Source: Mesorhizobium sp. NZP2077 (GTDB lineage: Bacteria; Pseudomonadota; Alphaproteobacteria; Rhizobiales; Rhizobiaceae). From it: a stretch of 64,000 bases of DNA. Where the stretch lies: assembly GCF_013170805.1 (NCBI RefSeq), contig NZ_CP051293.1, forward strand, positions 6,206,001 to 6,270,000, written 5' to 3'. How positions within the stretch are numbered: the stretch's first letter is position 1; every line of letters begins with the position of its first letter. Positions 36,890 through 45,574 of the stretch are shown one piece after another. The position numbers and the translations under genes were made by a program. Below the pieces are notes generated by a model that saw only the letters and a program-made list of their open reading frames with translations, did no database searches and had not been told where the DNA came from.

Positions 36890-37073
36890 CGCCGAATCTC
36901 CTTCGGCAATAGGGAATCACGGCGCGCAAATCGGCCAAAATCACAAAAGAGTCAGCAGCCAAGACCGTTGGTATGACTCCCTTTACGCGAACGCCCCATG
37001 TGTTTTTAAACTCGGGAAGGAGGCGCGAGACAATGTCTTTCAGCAAGACAGACAGCTCGATGCTAATTTGCAT

Positions 37074-38864
37074 TTAAGCCGGGAGGCCAACCTTGCTGAG
37101 GCCATCGAACAGATGGTCTATGTCGGCCTGATCGCGGAAGGGGAGCCGTCCAACATGCTCGGCAAAGGAGTATTTCGGATTGATCTCCATCAGTTCGCGC
37201 CAGACCCGGCCGGCTTCCTCGGCCTCGCCCAAATGGCCGAGCGCGACAGCAAGAAAGGCGCGGGAGAGGTCAGTCTTCGGGGCGAGCTGTATACGCTCCC
37301 TGAACAGCGCCGAGGCAGCTTCGAATTTGCCGGCGACAAGATAGGCAGAGCCGAGAAAGTGGATGTATAGCTGCTTCAACGCGGGATCGAGCCGGATGGC
37401 TTGTTCGATATGGGGAATAGCCGCGAGGGGCTGGCCGCCATAGATGTTGATGATGCCGCGCGAGTTGTGCGCCTGAGCGTAGTTCGGATTGAGATTCAGC
37501 GCCGCGTCCGCCTCAGCCGCGGATCTGGCGAGATCCTTTTTCCACAAGTAGAAGACCGAGGCGACGTAGTGCACGAAGGCAACCTGCGGACTCTTCTGCA
37601 ACGCCAAGCCGACATGGCGCTCGGCCTTTTCAAGCGACTCGCTCCAGCCGTCCGTCCAATGGAACTGCCAGTTGAGCACCTCGGCCATTGCGAGGCCGGC
37701 ATAGGGTTCGCCATAGCTTGAATCCTGGGCGATCGCTTGCGCGAACAGGTCGGTCGAGCGCTCGAACACGTCACGGTTCCTGATGGTCCCCCACAGCGCC
37801 TCGCGCCCGAGCAGGAAAAAGTCGTGTGCCTTGCTACTGGTCGTTTTGACAGCACCAAGCATCGCGGCTTCGCTAGGGCTCAGTTTGATCATCAACGCGT
37901 CAACGATCCGCCGGGTGACCTCGTCCTGGACCGCGAAGACGTCGCTCAGTTCGCGATCGAAGCGGTCGGCCCAAAGGTGTCCGCCGGTTTCCGCATCGAT
38001 CAGCTGAGCGGTAATTCTTACACGGTTGCCGGCGCGGCGGATGCTCCCTTCGAGCACCGAGCGGACACCGAGCTCACGGGCCACTTGCCGCACGTCGACA
38101 GCCTTGCCCTTATAGGTGAAGCTCGAATTTCGCGCGATCACCAGCAGGCCGCTGACCTTAGAAAGGTCGGTGATCACATCCTCGGTTATCCCGTCGGCGA
38201 AATATTCCTGCTCAGGATCGCCGCTCATGTTCTGGAACGCCAACACGGCGATCGAAGGCTTGTCGGACAGCGCGAGCTGTGGCGAAGGCTTCTCCGGCAC
38301 GGCGGGCTCCGCGGGTGCCGCGGGCTTTGCCTGAGCGGGGACTCCGACTTGCAGCGAATAAACTCGGACCGGATCGGCGATGTTCTTGAGTTGCACCGCG
38401 CCGCGATCGTTGATTGCAAGATCGAGCCTTGCCTTAACCTGCCAGTACGCTTGCTCGGAGAGACAGATGCTGCCGGGCTCGCAAATGCCTTCTAGCCGCG
38501 CGGCGATATTGACGCCGTCGCCCATCAGATCGCCGTCGCGCTCCTCCACGACATCGCCCAGATGGATGCCGATGCGAAAGTCGATGCGGCGGTCGGGCGG
38601 CAGCCCGGCATTGCGCTCGACCATGCCATTCTGCACCTCGATGGCGCAACGCACGGCGTCCACGACGCTGCGGAACTCGACGAGGGCTCCATCCCCGGTG
38701 CGCTTGACCACGCGACCATGATGCACGGCGATCGTTGGATCGATCAGATCGCTGCGCAGCGCCCGCAGCCGCGCCAGGATGCGATCCTCGTCCGCGCCGG
38801 CGAGCCGGCTGTAGCCGACCACATCCGAGACCAGGATCGCTGCTATTTTCCGGGTCTCACTCAC
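37074..38864 (-). CDS. Class III nucleotidyl cyclase with TolB-like and TPR domains (copy 4)
   Basis: 596 residues. Cyclase motifs: KIAAILVSDVVGYSRLAGAD, VKRTGDGALVEFRSVVDAVR and DGVNIAARLEGICEPGS, with all metal and transition-state residues. A Pro/Ala linker (about 180-200) leads to SIAVLAFQNMSGDPEQEYFA and LGVRSVLEGSIRRAG, then TPRs (about 340-580, such as ADAALNLNPNYAQAHNSRGI). Its cyclase domain is almost the same as copy 2 over the first 170 residues, so they are recent paralogues. It lies just downstream of the IS630 wreck. Confidence 0.9.
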   Translation of the reverse strand: MSETRKIAAILVSDVVGYSRLAGADEDRILARLRALRSDLIDPTIAVHHGRVVKRTGDGALVEFRSVVDAVRCAIEVQNGMVERNAGLPPDRRIDFRIGIHLGDVVEERDGDLMGDGVNIAARLEGICEPGSICLSEQAYWQVKARLDLAINDRGAVQLKNIADPVRVYSLQVGVPAQAKPAAPAEPAVPEKPSPQLALSDKPSIAVLAFQNMSGDPEQEYFADGITEDVITDLSKVSGLLVIARNSSFTYKGKAVDVRQVARELGVRSVLEGSIRRAGNRVRITAQLIDAETGGHLWADRFDRELSDVFAVQDEVTRRIVDALMIKLSPSEAAMLGAVKTTSSKAHDFFLLGREALWGTIRNRDVFERSTDLFAQAIAQDSSYGEPYAGLAMAEVLNWQFHWTDGWSESLEKAERHVGLALQKSPQVAFVHYVASVFYLWKKDLARSAAEADAALNLNPNYAQAHNSRGIINIYGGQPLAAIPHIEQAIRLDPALKQLYIHFLGSAYLVAGKFEAASALFRERIQLAPKTDLSRAFLAVALGHLGEAEEAGRVWRELMEINPKYSFAEHVGRLPFRDQADIDHLFDGLSKVGLPA

Positions 38865-39165
38865 GTCATGCTCCCTCTATCCAGCCTACTGCAGCCAGAT
38901 CAGTGCCGTCCTTCTCAACATAGAGCCGTTAAGCACAGGGAAGATAGCCCCGAGCCATTGGTCGGATGGTCCGCATAGGATCGACCCAAGTCGTTCGAGA
39001 CAGATCGGCGAAGCGCCAGCCCTGGCGCAATCAAGACGTCCAGCCTGTCGCTAGCCGCGTTTGCTTTCAGGCAGCGGCTAAGCAAATCTCTAGGGCCGAC
39101 ACGCGGCGCAAAGCAGCCACCCGCATTCCGGCGCACACATGCCAGCTGCTAGACCGCATAAGCAT
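38865..39165. other. Gap without a supported gene
   Basis: Contains the promoter side of cyclase copy 4 and the downstream side of the next minus-strand gene. No hairpin, repeat or ORF I can support. Confidence 0.35.
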
Positions 39166-40602
39166 TCAGGAGAGAGCCCATTCCTCATCGGCCGGCGTGA
39201 CCAGCCCGTTCCGCAACCGGCTGTGAAGCTCATGCCATGACGGGTCCGTCACGAAGCCTTTCATCGCTCCACATGCCTCGGCGAAGGAAATGTCGCCCAA
39301 ACGGTCGATAAGATCGCTCATCGCGCCGTTCGTGCCATTTAGGAATAGCTCGAGCGGATCATCATCATACTCAATTACCCGATGTCCCCAAGCACCCGAT
39401 ACGTCGTCGGTTGCGAGAGCCTGCCGAAGATCTTCATCCACGCCTGCGGCCTCGAGCGCCTGGCAGACGACATAGCGCATCAGGGGGTAGTAGATCGGCT
39501 GATAGCTGCCTCCAAGCGCGCGCACGCCGGGCAGGATCGACAAAGCCAGAAACGTCAGCAGGAGATTTGGGATAAGGCTGCGGTTTGCCAGCCGCTCGAG
39601 GATGTCGGAGGCTGTGAAGCACGCCACCTTCATTCCGGTCGCAGGACTGATGAGTTCTCCGGCGACCAGACGGAGCGGTAGCCGTTTGCCATTTTCATAG
39701 AGCCAGAAGAAATCGGTACCGCGCGGGAGCCAGCCACTCCAGGGGCCGGACGCGAGCGCGTCGAGGCCGGCAAGGATATTCGAAGCGAACGTTGGGTCGT
39801 CCAGCAATCTCATGCGTAACCAGGAATCGGCGTCCGACAGGTGGTCCGCCACGAGGTCGGCAATATCCTCATCGTCGATCTGAAGGAAGGCAAAACGGCC
39901 GCCGAACATTTTTGGCCAAAGGATGAGATTGGCTGCCTTGATGGCATGCGCGGGCCGCTCGAATTGCGTCTTCGGCAGAAGGCTACGAAGCAACGTGAGC
40001 GTTTCTCCCTCAGTGTTTGGCTCCGTCGGTAACAACTCGAACCTATAGGACTCCGGCCCGGCTAGCAGGCTGTATCCGATCATCCGGCTTCGGCTGAGGC
40101 CAAAGACATTGATCGGCTTGCCGTCGACAGTGAGCCAGCCTGGCCCTTTGCGTGCCTTTTCAACAAGGTTCACCGTCGAAACGGCATAGGAAACATAGGT
40201 CGAACAGCCATGCGCCGAGAGACCAAGAAGGCTGAAGATATGCGTGTAAAAGGCTTCCGGCTCCATGAGGAGAAGCAAATGAGGGCCTGTCTGCAACACG
40301 CGGCGCCTTTCAAAATCCCTGCAGATTTCCGAAGCGGCATCCGTCGATAGGCCGTTTCGTGTCGCTGCCTTCCTGATGATGTCGAGCAGTTTGGTGAAGG
40401 CTCGAAACCGGATTTCTGGCACGGACCTGGAAGCTGGCGCCTCGAACAGGCGAAACGCGTAGTCGCGTATCGGTCGGGAATGATATGGACTCATCCAGGG
40501 GTAGAGTGCCGTCAGCGACCCCAGGACTGCCTGTTTCGCATCTGCACCTGCTGTTAGCTCTTCCACCTCACGGTGCACCTTTTTCTTGCGTCTCACCGAC
40601 AC
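39166..40602 (-). CDS. Unrecognised 478-residue protein in a possible biosynthetic cluster
   Basis: I do not recognise this family. It has no signal peptide; one hydrophobic stretch (IPNLLLTFLALSILPGVRAL) lies near residue 345. Notable segments are RRVLQTGPHLLLLMEPEAFY, LSAHGCSTYVSYAVSTVNLV, FGLSRSRMIGYSLLAGPESY and GGSYQPIYYPLMRYVVCQAL. The length and mixed alpha/beta composition suggest an enzyme. A GTG at 40602 is used and overlaps the MFS gene by 35 bases; GTG codons at 40578 and just after are alternatives. Tight overlap means it is translated with the MFS transporter, so it probably makes, alters or recognises what that transporter moves. Confidence 0.7.
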   Translation of the reverse strand: MSVRRKKKVHREVEELTAGADAKQAVLGSLTALYPWMSPYHSRPIRDYAFRLFEAPASRSVPEIRFRAFTKLLDIIRKAATRNGLSTDAASEICRDFERRRVLQTGPHLLLLMEPEAFYTHIFSLLGLSAHGCSTYVSYAVSTVNLVEKARKGPGWLTVDGKPINVFGLSRSRMIGYSLLAGPESYRFELLPTEPNTEGETLTLLRSLLPKTQFERPAHAIKAANLILWPKMFGGRFAFLQIDDEDIADLVADHLSDADSWLRMRLLDDPTFASNILAGLDALASGPWSGWLPRGTDFFWLYENGKRLPLRLVAGELISPATGMKVACFTASDILERLANRSLIPNLLLTFLALSILPGVRALGGSYQPIYYPLMRYVVCQALEAAGVDEDLRQALATDDVSGAWGHRVIEYDDDPLELFLNGTNGAMSDLIDRLGDISFAEACGAMKGFVTDPSWHELHSRLRNGLVTPADEEWALS

Positions 40603-41773
40603 CGACGCTCAAACATGAAATACTGATGAGGAGCACCACTCCGAAGCTGAAGAAAATCGTCGAAGGAAATGCTCGATCTCCTACAGCAGCAGCAATGCCG
40701 AAGACGAGCAATCCGAACACCCCGGCCACACTGGGCATAATACCTTTTGCCCGGCCCAACAGATAAACGGACACACGCGACTGCAATGTGACTTCGACGC
40801 TGACGCGTCCAAGATTGTATAAAAATCCGAGCGCGGCAAAAAGAATTATTGTCCAGGGCGAGCGTAGAGAAGTCAGCGCCATGAGTACAAATGCCGTCAG
40901 GCCCAAAAGCATGAGATGCCGCACATCGGTACTTATCGCTCTTTCAATTCGGATTAGAGAGACGGCGCCGATCAGTGAGCCCGCCGACCATGCGGCCTCG
41001 AGGTAGCCGAAATCCACGGCAGTACCCTTCTGCTCCAGGAAGACGAAACCCGATCCCATGACACTGACAAGCACCGCGCTTGCGTAGAGAAGCGCGTAGA
41101 CGACCATGAGACGACGCAGGCTTGGATCGATTTGGGCTGCAGAGATTTTAGCGATGCGGACATCGAGCGAAACCGGTTCCAGCCGCATAAAGGCAAGGCA
41201 GCCCGCTGAAAGCAGGAAGAAGGCAGCAAGAACGGTGAATGGCAGGGCTGGTGATCGCTCATGCAGCAAAGGCCCTGCAAGCAGAGCTGCGCCGAGATTG
41301 CCGAACTGCATGACGAAGAAGACGGCGGAATTCGAGGCTACAAGATCGCGGCCGTCAGCTATCACCGGGATCATTGATTGAGAGCTCGTAAGCGCGACAC
41401 GGTCGCAAAACGAAAAGAGGGCAGCAGACAGGCAGATAATTGGAAAAGCGTCCATGTAGAGGAGCGCGCAAGCGGTAGCCAGCATAACGACGAAGCGGCT
41501 GAGGTCTGCCGCTACGTTCAAGCGTCGCCTGTCAAATCGATCCGCCGCTACGCCAGCCACAGGGCTCGCGATGAATTCGACAATGCTTGCGATCGCAAGG
41601 AACGTCGCCACGCCGGCAGTTCCGCACCCTCGCTCGACGAGAATCCAGGCGGATGCGATGTAGTAGCCATTTCGGGCAACAGCCGCCGCTAGCGTGCTGG
41701 CCAGGAATCCGAGGCAGGAATTGGACCGGTCGGCCCGTCCGTTGCCTTGATTAATTCGAACCAGGTTTGACAT
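40568..41773 (-). CDS. MFS transporter
   Basis: 401 residues and about 12 membrane helices (for example FLASTLAAAVARNGYYIASA, AAAFFLLSAGCLAFM-type stretches and TIFFSFGVVLLISISCL). The loop after helix 2 has the A-like motif GVAADRFDRRRL. It resembles the exporter-like MFS_3 group (enterobactin exporter EntS type). It sits between the AraC gene (106 bases upstream) and the unknown protein downstream, which its end overlaps. Export of a small product is the simplest guess. Confidence 0.85.
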   Translation of the reverse strand: MSNLVRINQGNGRADRSNSCLGFLASTLAAAVARNGYYIASAWILVERGCGTAGVATFLAIASIVEFIASPVAGVAADRFDRRRLNVAADLSRFVVMLATACALLYMDAFPIICLSAALFSFCDRVALTSSQSMIPVIADGRDLVASNSAVFFVMQFGNLGAALLAGPLLHERSPALPFTVLAAFFLLSAGCLAFMRLEPVSLDVRIAKISAAQIDPSLRRLMVVYALLYASAVLVSVMGSGFVFLEQKGTAVDFGYLEAAWSAGSLIGAVSLIRIERAISTDVRHLMLLGLTAFVLMALTSLRSPWTIILFAALGFLYNLGRVSVEVTLQSRVSVYLLGRAKGIMPSVAGVFGLLVFGIAAAVGDRAFPSTIFFSFGVVLLISISCLSVGVGETQEKGAP

Positions 41774-41879
41774 GAGCGACGTATCCGGGCTGACCGCCGA
41801 TGGATACCTTCTTCCGCCAAGCCTGCTTTACTGTGATGTTGGGATTATCAGATACTTGCTGAGAACCGACACGCGGAGC

Positions 41880-42767
41880 CTAGATTCGACACTTACGACG
41901 AAATTCCGTGGGGCACGTGCCGAAGGCCCGCTTAAAGGCGGTCGTGAAATGGCTCGAACTGCCGAAACCACATTCCATCGCGATTTCCGTCGCCGACAAA
42001 TTGGTCGATCGCAGCATGTCCGCGGATTGCTCCAGCCGGCGCTGCGCAATGAATGCATGAGGCGTCATGCCTGTCGACTGCTTGAAGGCCCGCCAGAAAT
42101 GGAACCGGCTAACCCCAACCTCTTTTGCCAAATCGGCGAGCGTCGGTCTGCCGTCCGACAGCGCCTCGATCATTCCCACCGCGCGCTTGAGATCGAACGA
42201 TGACAAACCTCCTTTCACCGGTTCCTGATGGACGCCGTTCAACCTGAACATTTGCACGAGCAATTGAGTGGCCTGACTCTCCACCATCGTTGCGCTGATT
42301 GGGTCAGGCTGCTTGAGCTCCAATGCAATCCTCTGCAACGCCATCTCAACAGTGCCGTCTCGGAATCCAATCGAAGGCGGCAGGTCTGCCTGGCGACCGC
42401 CTGCCATTCCTCCATACACCTCGTCAGCGAACCTCTGTTCAATTGAGACGAGCAGGTAGGAGGCGGTAGCGTCACCTTCATCCCACCCGGTCCAACTGTT
42501 CCCACCTGGAATGAAGATGATCGAGCCAGCGCGCCGCTGCGAGAATGAGATTCTGCGCCCATTGACGAAGTCCTCTCCGTTGCGCGCCACACCCTTCAGG
42601 TTCAACAAGAACACAGGGCCTGGAAAGGCTATTCTTGTTTCCTGGCGCTCCAGGCCAGTCCTTTTGACAAGATCCGCCCGAACTTGCCCCCAACCCTCAT
42701 ACTGGTGAGCAAGCGTCTGGTGCTGTGATGGGCGAGTCTTGCTTGGGTCGACGTGGAAAGTATGCAC
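41880..42767 (-). CDS. AraC-family transcriptional regulator
   Basis: 295 residues. The C-terminal 100 carry two HTH motifs: LADLAKEVGVSRFHFWRAFK with QSTGMTPHAFIAQRRLEQSA, and ATEIAMECGFGSSSHFTTAF with KRAFGTCPTEFR. The N-terminal 170 residues are a cupin-like sensor (GPVFLLNLKGVARNG, AGSIIFIPGGNSW). It heads the minus-strand MFS/unknown-protein run and is divergent from the methyltransferase gene across 280 bases, so it likely controls both directions. Confidence 0.88.
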   Translation of the reverse strand: MHTFHVDPSKTRPSQHQTLAHQYEGWGQVRADLVKRTGLERQETRIAFPGPVFLLNLKGVARNGEDFVNGRRISFSQRRAGSIIFIPGGNSWTGWDEGDATASYLLVSIEQRFADEVYGGMAGGRQADLPPSIGFRDGTVEMALQRIALELKQPDPISATMVESQATQLLVQMFRLNGVHQEPVKGGLSSFDLKRAVGMIEALSDGRPTLADLAKEVGVSRFHFWRAFKQSTGMTPHAFIAQRRLEQSADMLRSTNLSATEIAMECGFGSSSHFTTAFKRAFGTCPTEFRRKCRI

Positions 42768-43047
42768 GAAGCGAAAAGGCCTCCTGATTGTAACCTAGCC
42801 AGCTGTCGTGCTCATTTGCCCACTCTGGGTTGCGGTAAAATTGCCAAATAACTCAGGATTGGTAGAAAATGTGACTTTAGCGAAAAAACGGCAATCGCGC
42901 GAAAGCCGTCTATACAAGGCAGGCCTACCAGTTGGCTCAGCCAATACTTCAGCCCGGTGAAATATTAGACCACACTTATCTTTGTGGAATTTCCCCCATC
43001 GACGTAGCGGCATCTCACCAATGGAACGGTGTTGGAGGCATACTGCG

Positions 43048-44049
43048 ATGCGTGGACTCGACGACTTCCTGGCTGAGTGCGACCACGGCCCACGGATCAA
43101 CGGCCTCACCGGCTTTTTCGCGGCGACCGCCGCTGGCAAGAGCGGAATGCCGATCCGCAAGCCCACAGCCGACATCCGCCTTCTGCCGAGCGATGAACTC
43201 CTACGCGATCTGGTTGCTCTGCACGCGACCCGCCAAGGCTTTTTTGACCAGCACTATCACGGCAGCATTCCCTACAGATTGGAAGAGGAGTGCCGGATGT
43301 CCTACGCAGTTCTGAAATACGCACGCCACAGTGGCGCTCCGCTTGCGCTATACAGCCTTGGAACGGCGGAAGGCACGATGGCGAGAACGTTGTCCGAGCT
43401 GTCCGAGGGACAGATACGCACGCTGTCGTGCAGTCCTAACGCGGAGAATTACACAAGCTTCATGGCCTATGGCCTACCGCCGCACGCAGACTTCTTCATT
43501 GGCCCCTTCCATAAGTTGACCAGGGAGGTCCTGAGCTCGGATCCGCGACTGGCAAATTTCGCGCACGGGTTCGATATAATCCTCGAAGATACAACCTTTC
43601 AGATGTACTCGCCCAACAGAGCAAGCCAGATCGAGTTCGTGACCCAGCACCTCAAGCAGGACGGTATCTTCGTCTTCGTCGAGAAGTTCCGGGCAGCCGA
43701 GGAGAGCGACTACCGGCGTCGCGAATACCAGAAGGATTTCGGCTTCAAGGCGCGCTATTTTCCGCCAGACGAAATCGAGAAAAAACAGAACCTCGTTTTG
43801 AATACGATGTTCGGCAATGAGGTGACTTTGGCGCAGATGTGCGACGCCATACGCGCGCATTTCAGCTACTGCTCCCTGACGTGGAACAGCGGAAATTTCT
43901 GCAGCCTCGCGGCGAGCAATAGCGAAGAAAACCTGAACCGATACCTTTCCCAGATGGCCACTCCGGCCATTCCGCACGAATACGTCTACGAAACCAGCCC
44001 GTATCCGACCCTGCCGGTTGGCATCGCCGCCGCCCAGGAACGATCATGA
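43048..44049 (+). CDS. SAM-dependent methyltransferase-like protein
   Basis: 333 residues. A glycine-containing motif I is in LALYSLGTAEGTMARTLSEL (about 99-118), motif IV in FDIILEDTTFQMY (175-187), and the C-terminal part has HLKQDGIFVFVEKF and FSYCSLTWNSGNF. The pattern DG(I)F(V)...EKF...Y...WNSxNF is shared by a family of class I methyltransferases in proteobacteria of unknown substrate. ATG at 43048 has GGAGG about ten bases upstream. Its stop overlaps the start of a 50-codon ORF. The divergent AraC/MFS genes make it a likely tailoring enzyme of the same cluster. Confidence 0.7.
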   Translation: MRGLDDFLAECDHGPRINGLTGFFAATAAGKSGMPIRKPTADIRLLPSDELLRDLVALHATRQGFFDQHYHGSIPYRLEEECRMSYAVLKYARHSGAPLALYSLGTAEGTMARTLSELSEGQIRTLSCSPNAENYTSFMAYGLPPHADFFIGPFHKLTREVLSSDPRLANFAHGFDIILEDTTFQMYSPNRASQIEFVTQHLKQDGIFVFVEKFRAAEESDYRRREYQKDFGFKARYFPPDEIEKKQNLVLNTMFGNEVTLAQMCDAIRAHFSYCSLTWNSGNFCSLAASNSEENLNRYLSQMATPAIPHEYVYETSPYPTLPVGIAAAQERS

Positions 44050-44198
44050 AATGCGATCCCAGCGACCCGGAAACTCTCCTTGGCCGATGTGCCGTGGCCC
44101 AAGCCTTTTCGACGCTGACGAACATTGCCGACAAGAGCGGCGTTCGCGGCGGCCCGGCTGCTTCGCGCCATCCGCAACGACATCCTCAAGGCTCTTGA
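44046..44198 (+). CDS. Possible small coupled protein (50 residues)
   Basis: Starts with an ATGA overlap at the methyltransferase stop and reads MKCDPSDPETLLGRCAVAQA, FSTLTNIADKSGVRGG and a basic end. No family recognised. The overlap supports translation, but no ribosome site of its own is visible and the last third looks non-coding. The next gene's TTG start is four bases after its stop. Confidence 0.4.
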   Translation: MKCDPSDPETLLGRCAVAQAFSTLTNIADKSGVRGGPAASRHPQRHPQGS

Positions 44199-44201
44199 GC
44201 C

Positions 44202-45140
44202 TTGAGACAGATCAACAACACGTTGCGCCGTTTGGATCATGTGTTCGCAGCTGTCGACCATGGCAGCCTCAGGCAGGCGGCAAGAGTTCTCAGAGTGAGG
44301 GAATCCTGTGTCAGCCGCAACATCGTTGCGATGGAGCAGTTGCTGGACATGCAGTTGTTTGATCGCGACGTCCATGGCGTTCGGCTGACCGAAGCAGGCA
44401 GGGCCTGGATTGACCTCGTCCGGGCTCACTATGAAGCTTTGCATGATGCTCTGGCCGCAGGTGGTCGGGGCCAGCATGACTCCAAAACAGTCAGGATTGG
44501 ATTATGCGGCCAGGCGGGGCGCGCTTTCGTCGCTCGCCTCATCAATCGTTTCGGCAGTCTACATCCGGACGTGAGCGTGGTCATTGAGGATGTCCCACAC
44601 GAACGGTGCCTGGCGGCAATACGCCGCCGGCGCCTCGACATTATCTTCACCCACGAACCTGAGAACTCCGCCTTGTGCCAGAGCGAAATATTCGCGCACG
44701 AACGCTTGTTCGTTCTCCTTGCTGAACGGCATCCATTGGCCGAAAGGCCTGCGGTCACATGGACAGACCTTGCCGGGAGTTGTCTTCTGGTCTCAATCGG
44801 ATCGCCGCAGGACCTGGACTTGCTGAAGCATATCGCTGCGAATGGTGGACCGGCTGTCCAAATTTGTCGCGCGAGCGAAGCGACGGTCATCCTCAAGGTG
44901 CAACTCGGTCAAGGCGTGACCCTGGCGGGCGAAGGCTTTGCCAGGACAATCGCCATCGATGCCATGGTGTGGAAACCTGTCGAGGGGCAGAACAGCATCA
45001 GTACGATCAAGGCACTGTGGCTGGAATCGAACCCAAAGCGCGCGCTGTTGCGGCTGGTTGGGACTGCTAGAAACATGGTATCCGCAGGTTCAAGCGAGCC
45101 TATCTCCGTCACTACGGGAAACGAGCAACCTCGAGGCTAG
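44202..45140 (+). CDS. LysR-family transcriptional regulator
   Basis: 312 residues. HTH: LRRLDHVFAAVDHGSLRQAA, RVRESCVSRNIVAMEQLLDM; then LFDRDVHGVRLTEAG and a co-inducer domain (LDIIFTHEPENSAL, LFVLLAERHPLAERPA). The start is a TTG at 44202 in GAGCCTTG. It continues the direction of the methyltransferase gene and may be the pathway-specific regulator of that cluster. Confidence 0.83.
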   Translation: MRQINNTLRRLDHVFAAVDHGSLRQAARVLRVRESCVSRNIVAMEQLLDMQLFDRDVHGVRLTEAGRAWIDLVRAHYEALHDALAAGGRGQHDSKTVRIGLCGQAGRAFVARLINRFGSLHPDVSVVIEDVPHERCLAAIRRRRLDIIFTHEPENSALCQSEIFAHERLFVLLAERHPLAERPAVTWTDLAGSCLLVSIGSPQDLDLLKHIAANGGPAVQICRASEATVILKVQLGQGVTLAGEGFARTIAIDAMVWKPVEGQNSISTIKALWLESNPKRALLRLVGTARNMVSAGSSEPISVTTGNEQPRG

Positions 45141-45574
45141 ATCTCAGCTCCCTAACCCTCATCAATCCCTGCGACGACCACTTCGGGCCGCAAGCGGATT
45201 ATCCGCTTTGGGCATCGGACCTCGAAGAGCAGGCGCTGGAGTGACATTCGCCCTGAAGCGGTTCCCGCAGCCGGCCGCATCCTGGGCTCGACAAGATCGA
45301 TCCTTCTGGCCGCGCTAAAAGAGGCCATGAAGCGCCAGCATGACTGCGCGCGACGATCTTCACGACGAGATCGTGCAGCCGGCAATACTTTCCACAGCGT
45401 GGCGCGCGCCGTCAGCATGGCGCCCATGAGTTCGGCCGTCGATATTCCCTGCCGATTGCACAGCTTGCACATCAGTGACTTCGAGCCCCGGGGCGCTTCC
45501 GCGTTTGGCCTCCTGGCGAAAGTTTGACTGCCCGGTTTGCCTCCACGAAAGGCAGTGCCATGCACGGAGCCCGG
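45141..45574. other. Gap without a supported gene
   Basis: Open frames exist on both strands but none has a start context or recognisable motif. Transcription from the LysR gene and the M20 operon converges here. I see no terminator-like hairpin with a T run. Confidence 0.35.

Larger units (their letters stand above)
35808..36975. mobile_element. IS630-family element with its 3' half inverted
   Basis: The N-terminal transposase half lies on the minus strand (36889 to about 36165), the C-terminal half on the plus strand (35808-36148). Each half carries its terminal repeat: CCAAGACCGTTGGTAT (36959-36974) and CCATGACTCTTGGTAT (36143-36158), 13 of 16 alike and in the same orientation, although intact ends should be inverted. 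The break falls at one point of the gene: ...GCCGATA on one side and TACCGAGGCC on the other, with a TA at both joints. This is what an intramolecular insertion of the right end into an internal TA would leave. Confidence 0.72.
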
